A stretch of 34,126 bases of DNA from Bacteroidota bacterium (GCA_947491825.1 CANLLM010000021.1:1-34126), one strand, 5' to 3'; positions 1 through 8,777 are shown, numbered from the stretch's first letter. Program-made: numbers and translations. Notes: generated from the sequence alone by a model not told the origin.

Positions 1-3000
1 AAGTTTCTCTTCCTGAAATTAAATCAGTCATATGCACATCCTTCACATCAAATCCTGCTAAGTACATGGCATTGGCCATCTCGCGTTCAGAGTTGCTTCC
101 TTTTTCGCGAATAATAGCAGCTTTAGGTCGAGGTTTGGTTGCATCAACACTTGGTGTTATACCTTTAAAGTGTGCAGGGAAAGTAAATTGTAGAGGTTGA
201 TTTTTATAGTTATCAAAACGAGCTTTTGCTTGTCCGTTTTTAGTTTGCCTAGAATCTAATAAGAACGATGTTTTGTACCAAGTATCGCGAGTTGCAGTAA
301 CATCAAAACTAAATACATCGGCATTGTTTTTAATGGTTACGGTGTTGCCTTCAACTACACTTCCTATGTTAAATACATCAATTCCATTTTTTGTGAACTC
401 TGCCTCAACACTGGCATCTGCTTGAAATACTACAGCAATATTTTCGTTAAATAAAACTTTAACGGTATCATTTTCTTTTAAAGCCGAAAGGTCAAAGTTT
501 GCACCAAGGTTTACATCAGCAAAACACATTTCTAATAAGGTGGTAATTAAACCTCCACTACCCACATCGTGTCCGGCTATAATTTTACCTGCTTTAATTA
601 AGTCTTGTAAGGTATTAAATGCGTTTTTAAAGTAATTGGCATTGGTTATGGTTGGAACTGCTGTACCTACTTTATTTAAAATTTGAGCGAATGATGAACC
701 ACCTAATTTAAAGGTATCTTGAGATAAGTTGATGTAGTATATATTACCGCTCCCGACTCCTTCAGAACGTTTTAAAACTGGCTCAATCACTTGTGTAATG
801 TTGTTGCAATTTCCTCCTGCAGAGATTATAACTGTACCAGGAGCAATTACTTCATCGTTCGGGTATTTTTGTTTCATCGATAAAGAATCTTTTCCGGTTG
901 GAATATTGATGCCTAATTCGATAGCAAAATCAGAACAACTTTTAACTGCTTCATATAAACGTGCGTCCTCTCCTTCGTTTTTGCATGGCCACATCCAGTT
1001 TGCCGATAATGAAACCGAACGCAAACCATCTTTTAACGGAGCCCAAACTATGTTTGATAAAGACTCGGCAATGGCAGTGCGTGATGCGGCAACAGGATCA
1101 ATTAAAGCTGAAACAGGCGAATGACCTATGGTAGTTGCAATGCCTTCTTTGCCTTTAAAATCTAAGGCCATTACGCCCACATTGTTTAATGGCAATTGCA
1201 ATGGACCAACACATTGTTGTTTAGCTACACGTCCACCCACACAACGATCCACTTTATTGGTTAACCAATCTTTACAAGCCACAGCTTCTAACTGCAATAC
1301 TTGGTTTAAGTAGGTTGGTATATATTGGGTTGAGTAGGTTAAATCAGCATAGTCGGTGCTAACGGTTTTATCCGTCATGATGGTTTTAGGCGAGCTACCA
1401 AAAAAATCTTCCAAGGCATAATCCATTGGTTTTTCGCCCGTGGTTTTTGATTGGAAAGTAAAACGATGGTCGTTGGTTACATCCCCCACTGCATACATTG
1501 GCGAACGTTCACGATCGGCAATGCGTTGTAAGGTATCCATATCCTTTTCCCCAATTACTAAACCCATACGTTCTTGCGATTCGTTACCAATAATTTCTTT
1601 GGCTGATAAAGTTGGATCGCCCACAGGTAATTTGTCTAAATCAATTAAACCACCTGTGGCCTCCACCAATTCCGATAAACAGTTTAAATGTCCACCTGCA
1701 CCATGATCGTGAATAGATACAATGGGGTTATGATCACTTTCAACTAAACCTCTAATGGCATTGGCTGCCCGTTTTTGCATCTCGGGGTTTGAACGTTGAA
1801 TGGCATTTAACTCTATACCCGAACCCAACGCTCCAGTATCAGCTGATGAAACTGCAGCTCCACCCATACCTATTCGGTAGTTTTCGCCACCTAAAATAAC
1901 AATTTTATCTCCTGCTTTGGGTGATTGTTTAATGGCTTGATTTAACTTACCATAACCAATACCACCGGCTTGCATAATTACTTTGTCGTAACCAATCTTA
2001 CGGTTATTTTCATAATGTTCGAAAGTAAGAACCGAGCCTGTAATTAAAGGCTGACCGAACTTGTTTCCAAAATCAGACGCACCGTTTGATGCTTTGATTA
2101 AAATATCCATTGGAGTTTGATACAACCAAGGCCTTTCAGCCATACCTGCTTCCCATGCTCTTCCGTTTTCTAAACGCGAGTATGAAGTCATGTAAACCGC
2201 AGTACCAGCTAATGGCAATGAACCTTGTCCGCCTGCCAAACGGTCGCGAATTTCTCCTCCTGAACCCGTTGCTGCTCCGTTAAAAGGTTCAACAGTGGTA
2301 GGGAAATTATGTGTTTCGGCTTTTAATGATAGCACCGAATCAAATTCTTTTTCTTGGTAAAAGTCTGGTTTGTCAGCGCTTTTAGGTGCAAATTGGGTAA
2401 CCTTCGGACCTTTTAAAAAGGCCACATTGTCTTTGTATGCAGAAACTATTTCGTTAGGGTTTGTTTCTGATGTTTTTTTAATAAGCTTGAACAAGGAAGT
2501 TGGTTTTTCTAAACCATCAATAACAAATGTGCCGTTAAAAATTTTGTGACGGCAATGCTCAGAATTGGCTTGCGAAAAAGCAAATATTTCTGAGTCTGTA
2601 AGTTTACGCGCAAGTTTTACGGCTAAGTTATTTAAGTAATCCACCTCTTCGCTACTCATAGCTAAACCTTCCAATTTATTGTAAGCATCAATATCGGTAA
2701 TATCTAAAATGGATTCAGGTTTGATGTTGATGGCATAAATATCTTGGTTCAATTCGGTGTATTTCTGAGACAACATGGGATCAAACGCAGTAAAATCAGC
2801 TGCTACTTTCTCAAATTCCTCTATCCTGATAATGCCGCTAATTCCCATGTTTTGAGTAATTTCAACCGCATTGGTACTCCAAGGAGTAACCATTGCGGCA
2901 CGTGGACCAACAAAAAAATCGGGTAAAACCGATTCGTTCAATTTGCGGGCACCGCCAAAAAGCCAATTTAATTTCTGAATATCCTCGATTAAAATTTCAC

Positions 3001-3055
3001 TTTGAGATTGAACTGCGTATACCGTATTGTTTTGGTTTACAAAAAAATGAATCAT
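1..3055 (-). CDS. purL: Phosphoribosylformylglycinamidine synthase (large single-chain PurL), 3' end cut by window edge
   Basis: Purine biosynthesis: makes FGAM from FGAR, ATP and glutamine. The first 1018 residues are readable without interruption. They include the N-terminal region, SEHCRHK at about 165-171, ETHNFPT at about 240, the glycine-rich GSGGEIRD stretch, SIHDHGAGGH in the first synthetase half, and a second synthetase half with GHDVGSGGL. The glutaminase domain has just begun (PKAAIIREKGSNSERE) when the window ends. This is the fused type of about 1230-1300 residues found in Proteobacteria and Bacteroidota, not the split PurL/PurQ/PurS type. The start MIHFFVNQNN matches the family's short N-terminus and lies about 36 bases after a good -7 promoter box. 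It stands alone, behind the arsenic operon on the same strand but separated by about 560 bases. Identity is very secure. Confidence 0.97.
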   Translation of the reverse strand, partial: MIHFFVNQNNTVYAVQSQSEILIEDIQKLNWLFGGARKLNESVLPDFFVGPRAAMVTPWSTNAVEITQNMGISGIIRIEEFEKVAADFTAFDPMLSQKYTELNQDIYAINIKPESILDITDIDAYNKLEGLAMSSEEVDYLNNLAVKLARKLTDSEIFAFSQANSEHCRHKIFNGTFVIDGLEKPTSLFKLIKKTSETNPNEIVSAYKDNVAFLKGPKVTQFAPKSADKPDFYQEKEFDSVLSLKAETHNFPTTVEPFNGAATGSGGEIRDRLAGGQGSLPLAGTAVYMTSYSRLENGRAWEAGMAERPWLYQTPMDILIKASNGASDFGNKFGQPLITGSVLTFEHYENNRKIGYDKVIMQAGGIGYGKLNQAIKQSPKAGDKIVILGGENYRIGMGGAAVSSADTGALGSGIELNAIQRSNPEMQKRAANAIRGLVESDHNPIVSIHDHGAGGHLNCLSELVEATGGLIDLDKLPVGDPTLSAKEIIGNESQERMGLVIGEKDMDTLQRIADRERSPMYAVGDVTNDHRFTFQSKTTGEKPMDYALEDFFGSSPKTIMTDKTVSTDYADLTYSTQYIPTYLNQVLQLEAVACKDWLTNKVDRCVGGRVAKQQCVGPLQLPLNNVGVMALDFKGKEGIATTIGHSPVSALIDPVAASRTAIAESLSNIVWAPLKDGLRSVSLSANWMWPCKNEGEDARLYEAVKSCSDFAIELGINIPTGKDSLSMKQKYPNDEVIAPGTVIISAGGNCNNITQVIEPVLKRSEGVGSGNIYYINLSQDTFKLGGSSFAQILNKVGTAVPTITNANYFKNAFNTLQDLIKAGKIIAGHDVGSGGLITTLLEMCFADVNLGANFDLSALKENDTVKVLFNENIAVVFQADASVEAEFTKNGIDVFNIGSVVEGNTVTIKNNADVFSFDVTATRDTWYKTSFLLDSRQTKNGQAKARFDNYKNQPLQFTFPAHFKGITPSVDATKPRPKAAIIREKGSNSEREMANAMYLAGFDVKDVHMTDLISGRET

Positions 3056-3090
3056 TTTATGTAGTCGTTTGGATGGATGTAATGAAAGCG

Positions 3091-3098
3091 CAAAGTTA
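3091..3098 (-). promoter_or_regulatory. Candidate purL promoter, -7 box
   Basis: Read on the minus strand this is TAACTTTG, a perfect match to the Bacteroidota -7 consensus TAnnTTTG. It lies 35 bases before the purL ATG. No good -33 TTTG is visible at the usual distance (TTCG is nearest), so only half of the promoter is well supported. Confidence 0.5.
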
Positions 3099-3522
3099 AT
3101 TTAATTACCCAAAAAGCGAACCTGATTATTGCACATAATTCCCACTATTTTGATAGCGGTTACAATTGGCTGTTAAACAGGATATGAGAGGCGATTTGAT
3201 TACTCAAACTATGGTGATGTTAGGAAGTTAAACGCAACGTTTTTGCGAAGCTTTGCAAAGAGTTGAGTATGGTAGATGGAAGCTTTGAGGGATACAAGGC
3301 ATCATATTCTCAATTGGGGAGAATCTGATTTACATACGTTTTTTTAAATTATCAGCCTCTTCGAGTCATTGCTGCAAAGGATTTTACTGATGCCATCTTA
3401 TCGAGAAGCGGATAGTTCATGAGAATCCTATTCTCGATACACGCGCTAATGCAATAGCAGCCCAAAGCGCACTCGAACAGACTTTGATATCGAGCAGGCT
3501 GTAACTTTGGGAAGTAAACTCC

Positions 3523-3538
3523 TTCCGGCACTCCGGAA
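3523..3538. repeat. Short inverted repeat in the purL-arsC intergenic region
   Basis: TTCCGG and CCGGAA are perfect 6-base arms around a 4-base loop. The surrounding 3056-3614 stretch is richer in G and C than neighbouring spacers and has no convincing gene. No T-run follows on either strand, so it is not a standard terminator. Confidence 0.35.
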
Positions 3539-3571
3539 ACTCAAAAGTGGAAGAATTTGCCCTCCAATTCC

Positions 3572-3606
3572 CTCAGTGAAAACTCAGCGATTCTCTGCGG
3601 TAAAAA
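3572..3606. repeat. Degenerate short tandem repeat (CTCAGCGGTwAAA-like units)
   Basis: Three imperfect units of 10-14 bases follow one another: CTCAGTGAAAA, CTCAGCGATT and CTCTGCGGTAAAAA. They end 9 bases beyond the arsC stop codon. The units resemble the CTCTGCG/CTTTGCG-type intergenic repeats I recall from several bacterial genomes, including Bacteroidota. That resemblance is from memory and not from a search. Confidence 0.45.
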
Positions 3607-3614
3607 TCAGAAAA

Positions 3615-4226
3615 TTACTTCACCAAAGAAAACACAAACAAACACTCCAAAGCAATTTGTGTAGCACGTTCAGTGTAAGCAGCATCTTGTTGAGGGGTAT
3701 TGTCAAATGCTTTTGGATCGTTGTAAGTAGTGCCAATGCGTAACTCCACACCTGGAATAAACGGACAGTTTTGTTCCGCATCACTGCAAGTCATGATGGC
3801 TGCAAAGTTTTGCTTAGGATTTGTGGGATGGTTATACACTTTGGAGAAACAAGTTGTGTATGCCTCTTCGGCAAATTTTACGGTATAAGTTGGGTTGATG
3901 GTTTGGCCATCGACCATCACATCAAACCCAATTTTACGAAGCGCATTTATTGCATTTGGGTTAAATGTTGTGGCCTCAGTTCCACCTGAAAAAGCATGTA
4001 CATTTTTTATACCAAAATAATTTGCTGCAACTGCGGCCCATACTTGTCCAAAATGGCTTCTGCGCGAGTTGTGTGTGCATACATAAACCAAATTTATGGG
4101 TTGGTCACTGTCTTTTTTGGTTTGAATAAAATGACTGATTTTTTGAAGCAGTTGTTTTCTATCTTCACTAATTTCACTAAATCGAGGAGTTAGATTGTTA
4201 CAAAAAGATTGAATAGTTGGATACAT
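3615..4226 (-). CDS. arsC: Arsenate reductase, thioredoxin-coupled low-molecular-weight phosphatase type
   Basis: Reduces arsenate to arsenite for export by the Acr3 pump encoded just upstream. At 203 residues it is longer than the classical enzyme of about 130-140, with an N-terminal extension of about 43 residues. The P-loop CTHNSRRS gives the C-x5-R motif (Cys50, Arg56) of the LMW-phosphatase fold. Asp170-Pro171 is in the place of the general-acid DP motif. Cys147 and Cys154 are spaced C-x6-C, as are the two resolving cysteines of Staphylococcus-type ArsC. Keeping all three cysteines favours arsenate reductase over a plain tyrosine phosphatase. It is the last gene of the operon and starts 3 bases after the acr3 stop, so translation is probably coupled. 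Confidence 0.88.
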   Translation of the reverse strand: MYPTIQSFCNNLTPRFSEISEDRKQLLQKISHFIQTKKDSDQPINLVYVCTHNSRRSHFGQVWAAVAANYFGIKNVHAFSGGTEATTFNPNAINALRKIGFDVMVDGQTINPTYTVKFAEEAYTTCFSKVYNHPTNPKQNFAAIMTCSDAEQNCPFIPGVELRIGTTYNDPKAFDNTPQQDAAYTERATQIALECLFVFSLVK

Positions 4227-4229
4227 AAA

Positions 4230-5270
4230 CTAGGCGATTGAGTTTTTAAAAAGATATTGTTTTTTTAGCGCAAATTGTACCAATAAAATAAGTACAGGCA
4301 CTTCAATTAACGGACCAATTACAGCTGCAAATGCTGCACCTGAATCAATACCAAAAATGCCTATGGCAACAGCTATGCCTAACTCAAAATTATTGCTACC
4401 CGCAGTAAATGATAAGGTGGTAGTTTCTTTGTAATTAGCACCAAGAGCTTTTAGCAAATAAAAGGTAGACAAGAACATGACCAAAAAGAAAATAGTTAAT
4501 GGAATGGCCACTTTAACCACATCAAGCGGAATGGCCACTATCATTTTACCTTTAAGGCTAAACATGATAATAATGGTAAATAATAACGCTACTAAAGTAA
4601 TTGGACTGATAGCAGGAATAAACTTACGATTAAACCAATCTTGTCCTTTGGTTTTAAGCAACACATAGCGTGATATTAAACCTGCAAAAAACGGAATTCC
4701 TAAATAAATAAATACGCTTTGGGCAATATCGCCCATGCTAATATTTACTTCGTAACCTTGTATGCCTAAATACTTGGGCATAAGTGTAACGTAAAAGTAC
4801 GCATAGCTGCTGTAAAACAATATTTGTAACACACTGTTTAAAGCCACCATACCTGCACACAATTCGTTATCGCCTTTAGCCAAATCATTCCATACTAAAA
4901 CCATAGCAATACATGGGGCTAAACCAATTAGTAACATGCCAGCCATGTAACTACTGTTATCGCGCATGAATAAGTAAGCCAATGCAAACATTAATGCTGG
5001 ACCTAAAATCCAACTTTGAAAAATGCCTACTACCAAAATTTTGGGATGCTTTAAAATTTTACCAATCTCCTCGTACTTAACTTTTGCAAGTGGCGGGTAC
5101 ATCATTAAAATTAAACCTATTGCTAACGGAATATTGGTTGAGCCACTTTGAAACTGTTGAAATACTTGGGCTGATTGGGGAATGAAATTACCAATTGATA
5201 CACCTAAAATCATGGCTATAAAAATCCATAACGTGAGGTACCTGTCTGAAAAAGCTAATCTTTTATTCAT
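4230..5270 (-). CDS. acr3: Arsenite efflux permease, ACR3 family
   Basis: Exports arsenite across the inner membrane, driven by the ion gradient. 346 residues, a normal length for ACR3, with about ten hydrophobic segments. The N-terminal [17 protein letters not shown] segment is characteristic. The conserved Cys120 lies in [13 protein letters not shown] and the conserved Glu323 in IGPLIEVP near the end. These correspond to the Cys and Glu residues known to be needed by ACR3 transporters. [12 protein letters not shown] helix motif is also present. It lies 12 bases after the DinB-fold gene and 3 bases before arsC, so it is clearly part of the ars operon. The alternative ArsB family is excluded by these motifs. 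Confidence 0.95.
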   Translation of the reverse strand: MNKRLAFSDRYLTLWIFIAMILGVSIGNFIPQSAQVFQQFQSGSTNIPLAIGLILMMYPPLAKVKYEEIGKILKHPKILVVGIFQSWILGPALMFALAYLFMRDNSSYMAGMLLIGLAPCIAMVLVWNDLAKGDNELCAGMVALNSVLQILFYSSYAYFYVTLMPKYLGIQGYEVNISMGDIAQSVFIYLGIPFFAGLISRYVLLKTKGQDWFNRKFIPAISPITLVALLFTIIIMFSLKGKMIVAIPLDVVKVAIPLTIFFLVMFLSTFYLLKALGANYKETTTLSFTAGSNNFELGIAVAIGIFGIDSGAAFAAVIGPLIEVPVLILLVQFALKKQYLFKNSIA

Positions 5271-5282
5271 GATTTAAACGTG

Positions 5283-5735
5283 TTATTTAGATCCATATTT
5301 TAAAATGATACCAATTTGCCCTGCATGGTATGCGGTATGTGAAGTAATTCTACCTATGGCTTGCGCCTTGGTAAGTGTGCCAAATTCTTTGGTGGTAATT
5401 TCTTCTTGCCAGCCTTCAGGTAACACTTTATTAACAGCTTGTTCCAGATTAACTTTAGATTCTTCTAAATAATCCAACAATTGCGTCAAATTCGTGTATT
5501 GTCCTTTATCTTTACCAACACCTAAAGTTTCAATAGATCCTTTTATATCCAATCCAAAAACATTTCGAGCAAAAAGTTGCTCCACCTCGCCAATATGTTT
5601 TAACAAAAAGCCAATACAGTTAGACTGAGGATGCAATCTTTTATGTAAATCAGACCCGTTAAGTTGGGTAAATTGATTTGTTAATCGAGTTCTAGACTCC
5701 AGCCATAGCTCGAGTATTGCTTGTGTTTGATTCAT
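5283..5735 (-). CDS. DinB-superfamily (metal-binding four-helix bundle) protein in ars operon
   Basis: 150 residues, the usual size of DinB/YfiT-like four-helix bundles. This family is unrelated to the DinB polymerase despite the name. The three histidines expected to bind a divalent metal are present: His47 in FLLKHIGEVEQLF, and His133 and His137 in SHTAYHAGQIG near the C-terminus. Members include thiol-dependent S-transferases such as bacillithiol transferase, but the substrate here cannot be read from sequence. It sits inside the arsenic operon with gaps of 18 and 12 bases to its neighbours and is therefore probably co-expressed under ArsR. A role in thiol handling or metalloid detoxification is inference. 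Family assignment is firm, function open. Confidence 0.8.
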   Translation of the reverse strand: MNQTQAILELWLESRTRLTNQFTQLNGSDLHKRLHPQSNCIGFLLKHIGEVEQLFARNVFGLDIKGSIETLGVGKDKGQYTNLTQLLDYLEESKVNLEQAVNKVLPEGWQEEITTKEFGTLTKAQAIGRITSHTAYHAGQIGIILKYGSK

Positions 5736-5753
5736 GTTTTTATAATTATATGA

Positions 5754-6236
5754 TTAGCAGCATCCTCCACCTGGGGTGCAAGAGGCGTTGCTTTCTGCAG
5801 GAATTAAGTTGATTAGATTTACCTTAAGTTTTTCTGTTGGAATACCGCATTTATCTTGGGCCAAACAATTGGTTGTTTTTGCCGTTAACTCAAAGTTGCC
5901 GTTTACAGCATTAAAATATAATCCATATTTCCCAATTGTGTCTGCTTGGTATTCAACCTCTACTTCAGCATCTGGCAAGCGCAATATCCGCTCTGATAAA
6001 TCAATAATATTATTCAGTTTTTGAGGTGCTAAACGGTGATCAAAATCGTTGGCTTCCCAAAGTTGGAAATTAATGACTTGTTCGTTTCTTACAGTGCCGC
6101 CACAATCAATAAATTGTTTGGTAATAATACCCACCTCGGTAACATGAAAATGAGCAGGAACGATTGTTCCGTTCGGTAATTTAAATGTAACTTCATTTAA
6201 ATTTTGCAATACATTTTTCACTTCAGATAATTTCAT
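5754..6236 (-). CDS. DUF6428-type protein with cysteine-rich C-terminus
   Basis: 160 residues, no signal peptide and no membrane segment. The sequence resembles the small DUF6428 family that I associate with ars operons of Bacteroidota; the family call is from memory. It has six cysteines: Cys45, Cys124, Cys130 and a final cluster Cys153, Cys159, Cys160 in the tail CTPGGGCC. His29 and His31 form an HFH motif. A terminal CC pair on a flexible Gly-rich tail could bind arsenite or another soft metal, but that is inference. It lies 7 bases after arsR and 18 before the DinB-fold gene, so it is an integral operon member. Biochemical function unknown. Confidence 0.72.
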   Translation of the reverse strand: MKLSEVKNVLQNLNEVTFKLPNGTIVPAHFHVTEVGIITKQFIDCGGTVRNEQVINFQLWEANDFDHRLAPQKLNNIIDLSERILRLPDAEVEVEYQADTIGKYGLYFNAVNGNFELTAKTTNCLAQDKCGIPTEKLKVNLINLIPAESNASCTPGGGCC

Positions 6237-6243
6237 GATTTTG

Positions 6244-6585
6244 TTATTTGCAGCAAAGTGCTGCTGGTTTTTTAGTCAATAATTCAGATGTAAGTTTGTT
6301 AAAACTATTCACGAACTCTTCAAGCTTTTCCCAATTGATACAATAGCAAGATTTCGGCCCATTTAATGTTCCCTGAATAAGTCCCATATTTTTTAATTCT
6401 TTTAAATGTTGTGATACGGTAGATTGTGCCAAAGGCAGGACTTCTACAATCTCGCCACAAATACATTCATTGCGCTCGGCTAATGTTTTTAAAATGGCTA
6501 TACGAGCCGGATGCCCGAGGGTTCTAGCAAAATCAGATAAGGAAATCTCGTCTGTTAAAAATTCACTTTTTTTATTAATAGCCAT
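6244..6585 (-). CDS. arsR: ArsR/SmtB-family arsenic-responsive repressor
   Basis: 113 residues with a winged-helix fold. The recognition region is QSTVSQHLKELKNMGLI (about 54-70) and the wing contains the GPKSCYCIN segment. Cys41 and Cys43 in ECICGEI occupy the position of the metalloid-sensing ELCVCDL motif of ArsR. Further cysteines are at 80, 82 and in the tail at 111-112. In ArsR proteins, arsenite binding to such thiols releases the DNA. It is the first gene of the operon, and its start lies 13 bases downstream of a promoter box framed by an inverted repeat, so autoregulation is likely. The start MAINKKSE leaves a short tail before the helix-turn-helix and is convincing. Confidence 0.93.
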   Translation of the reverse strand: MAINKKSEFLTDEISLSDFARTLGHPARIAILKTLAERNECICGEIVEVLPLAQSTVSQHLKELKNMGLIQGTLNGPKSCYCINWEKLEEFVNSFNKLTSELLTKKPAALCCK

Positions 6586-6598
6586 ATTTTAAATATAT

Positions 6599-6614
6599 AT
6601 CGCAAATATACGAT
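6599..6614 (-). promoter_or_regulatory. ars operon promoter -7 box within an inverted repeat (candidate ArsR operator)
   Basis: On the minus strand the centre (6603-6610) is TATATTTG, a perfect TAnnTTTG box. It is flanked by ATCG and CGAT, which are exact inverted arms. A repressor bound here would cover the -7 element. The site is 13 bases before the arsR start. Operator function is inferred from position and symmetry only. Confidence 0.55.
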
Positions 6615-6709
6615 TGAAAACTAATTGTAAAAGGAATTTGTTGTTTTTTACTTTTAGGTACTATCATTTAGCTATTAAATAATATCTTTATAATTCTAAT
6701 CATTTACAC

Positions 6710-7807
6710 ATGAATACAAAGTTAATTAAAACGGTTATCGCAGGTGGATTGTTAATTTGGTCTATTTCCGCTCTTACCTATACAAATGCTCCCCCTGATT
6801 CTTATTCAGGTGCCCCAGGAGAATCTAATTGCACATCATGTCATGGTGGTAGCGCCTTAAACAGTGGTGGTGCGTTAAACAATATTCTTTTAACAACATC
6901 TACGCCTTTAAGTTCTTTACAGCCAAATACCACGTATACATTTAATTTATCGTTTAGTCAAACTGGTAGAACTAAGTATGGTTTTCAGTTGTGTGTACTC
7001 CCATCAGGTGCAACAGGTTCATCGTCTAGTATTGGAACTTTAATAGCTTCAAGTAGTGAAACACAATTATCCTCATCATCAAGTCCTAACCGAACATATT
7101 TAATGCATGATGTGAGTGGAACATCAGCCCCAGGTGCAACAAAAATATGGCAGTTCCAATACACAACACCCAATACTGTAAATGCAAGTCCTGTTTTTTA
7201 TGTGGCAATAAATGCATCTAATGGGAATAATTCGAGTTCAGGTGATTTAATTTATACCAAAATATTTTCATCAACAGTATTACCTGTAAAATGGGGGGAT
7301 GTAAAAGTGCTTGCAAGTGAAAGCGGAGCGCTTATTAAATGGACAACCTTAACAGAAATAAATAACCATTATTTCGAGGTGCAAAGGAGCTTAAATGGAT
7401 ATGATTGGGAAACCTTAGGAGAAGTAAAAGGAAGCGGTAATCAATCTGTTATAAAAACATATCAATTTGCAGATAACACCTTTTTAACACATGCTTACTA
7501 TAGAATTATGCAAGTTGATTATGACGGTAAATTGGATTATTCGAAGGTGGTACGTCTTGATAAAAAAATACAGGAAACGGTAATTCCTCTTTATGACAAT
7601 GCTTCTAAAAGCATAGTGCTTCCAAATTTAGATTACAGTGCTTTGGCACTTACCGATTTGAAAGGTAATCCATTAAAGGTGAATATAAAAGTTGTAAACG
7701 GAGTGCTTCAAATCGATGCGCATCAGCTACTTGCGGGTATATACGTGTTAAGCGCATCGCACCAGACCAATAATGCAAGTTGGAAAGTTTGGGTAAGTGG
7801 TTATTAA
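6710..7807 (+). CDS. Secreted choice-of-anchor V domain protein with CxxCH motif and T9SS-like C-terminus
   Basis: 365 residues. A signal peptide (about 1-25) is followed by GAPGESNCTSCHGG (about 34-47), which has one CxxCH motif (Cys41, Cys44, His45) typical of choice-of-anchor V domains and able in principle to hold a c-type haem. A Ser/Thr-rich beta domain runs to about 195. It is followed by the module that often precedes T9SS sorting domains (ALIKWTTLTEINNHYFEVQRS), with a tail containing LTDLKGNPL and LLAGIYVLS like a weak type A sorting domain. Probably exported and attached at the cell surface. It is transcribed away from arsR across 124 bases. Real function unknown. A Rho-independent terminator follows. 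Confidence 0.75.
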   Translation: MNTKLIKTVIAGGLLIWSISALTYTNAPPDSYSGAPGESNCTSCHGGSALNSGGALNNILLTTSTPLSSLQPNTTYTFNLSFSQTGRTKYGFQLCVLPSGATGSSSSIGTLIASSSETQLSSSSSPNRTYLMHDVSGTSAPGATKIWQFQYTTPNTVNASPVFYVAINASNGNNSSSGDLIYTKIFSSTVLPVKWGDVKVLASESGALIKWTTLTEINNHYFEVQRSLNGYDWETLGEVKGSGNQSVIKTYQFADNTFLTHAYYRIMQVDYDGKLDYSKVVRLDKKIQETVIPLYDNASKSIVLPNLDYSALALTDLKGNPLKVNIKVVNGVLQIDAHQLLAGIYVLSASHQTNNASWKVWVSGY

Positions 7808-7824
7808 TAAATTATATATTCGGG

Positions 7825-7865
7825 ATGGCGGGATTACTCATGTAGTTCCGCCATTTTTTATTTTT
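7825..7865 (+). terminator. Rho-independent terminator after the anchor V gene
   Basis: ATGGCGG (7825-7831) pairs with CCGCCAT (7848-7854), extended inward by a G-T and an A-T pair. A T-rich run follows directly. It starts 18 bases after the stop codon. The rest of the spacer, 7866-8109, is AT-rich and shows no gene. Confidence 0.85.
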
Positions 7866-8109
7866 CTGTGGTTATAATAAGAACTATTTTTTAGGGGCCA
7901 ATTTGCCTTTATTTTATCACCATCAAATGAAAATGATGTGAGCTAGCAAAACAAACTTCGTGATATTTGATAGGATTTAGGATGAAAAAACAGCATGTTT
8001 TGTAATACAATTTTTTGTTTTAACTACAACAATTAGATGCGATTGTTTTGATGTATGTGCTAAAAACAATGTTTTGAAATACGTAACACAAAGCGTAAAA
8101 TTGAACTTT

Positions 8110-8688
8110 ATGGAAAATAATTATTTTACTCACGAATCAGCTTTTGTTGATGAAGGTTGCACCATTGGAGACGGAACCAAAATCTGGCATTTCTCGCACA
8201 TCATGAGCAAGTGCGTTATCGGTACAAACTGCAACATTGGTCAAAATGTAGTAATTAGTCCCGAAGTGGTTTTGGGCAATAATGTAAAGGTTCAAAATAA
8301 TGTTTCCATTTATACTGGTGTAACCTGCGATGATGATGTGTTTCTTGGCCCATCATGTGTATTTACCAACGTAACCAATCCTCGCAGTGCTGTTAACCGC
8401 AGAGGCTCTTATGCCAAAACACATGTGGGTAAAGGTGCATCAATTGGTGCAAATGCAACCATTGTGTGCGGACATGATATTGGTGAGTTTGCTTTTATTG
8501 GTGCAGGTGCCGTGGTTACTAAAAATGTTCCTGCGTACGCATTATTGGCAGGTAACCCTGCCCGACAATTGGGTTGGATGAGTGAATACGGACACCGATT
8601 GCAATTTGACGCAAAGGGAAAAGCCACTTGCCCTGAAAGCGGGCAGATGTATGAAATGAGGAATAATTTAGTTACACGTATAGCATAA
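8110..8688 (+). CDS. Left-handed beta-helix sugar N-acetyltransferase (WbpD/WlbB-like)
   Basis: 192 residues built almost wholly of hexapeptide repeats (CTIGDGTKIWHFSHI, VIGTNCNIGQNV, VFLGPSCVF), forming a left-handed beta-helix trimer. The closest family I recognise acetylates the 3-amino group of UDP-2-acetamido-3-amino-2,3-dideoxyglucuronate for O-antigen-type glycans. Supporting motifs are IWHFSHI near the start, the NPRSAVNRRG loop, VCGHDIG with the likely catalytic His, and GNPARQLGW. The ATG at 8110 is preferred because family members begin just before HESAFVDEG; an upstream TTG in frame would add 12 residues the family lacks. No other glycan genes are nearby, so the exact substrate is uncertain; the pathway may be encoded elsewhere. 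Confidence 0.85.
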   Translation: MENNYFTHESAFVDEGCTIGDGTKIWHFSHIMSKCVIGTNCNIGQNVVISPEVVLGNNVKVQNNVSIYTGVTCDDDVFLGPSCVFTNVTNPRSAVNRRGSYAKTHVGKGASIGANATIVCGHDIGEFAFIGAGAVVTKNVPAYALLAGNPARQLGWMSEYGHRLQFDAKGKATCPESGQMYEMRNNLVTRIA

Positions 8689-8777
8689 AGTTTACTTAAC
8701 GTAATAAACCTTAAGTTACTGTTATTTGAGCAACCAGATTAACCGAAAGTATTACAATTACGGATGTCAATAAAAAT

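Noticed and set aside
798-1706. Plus-strand open frames of 60-108 codons (798-1124, 1128-1313, 1440-1706)
   Set aside because: They lie antisense to purL, which is continuous and conserved on the minus strand; none has a recognisable domain.
3056-3614. A decayed gene or small RNA in the purL-arsC spacer
   Set aside because: Frames here are short, have no motifs and do not join across frames; only the repeat, one small hairpin and the purL promoter are supportable.
8074-8109. Upstream TTG starts extending genes (also 9670 for polymerase IV, 14033 for DUF2130, 19510 for the flippase-like gene)
   Set aside because: In each case an ATG a little downstream fits the family's N-terminus, and the extra residues are not conserved-looking.
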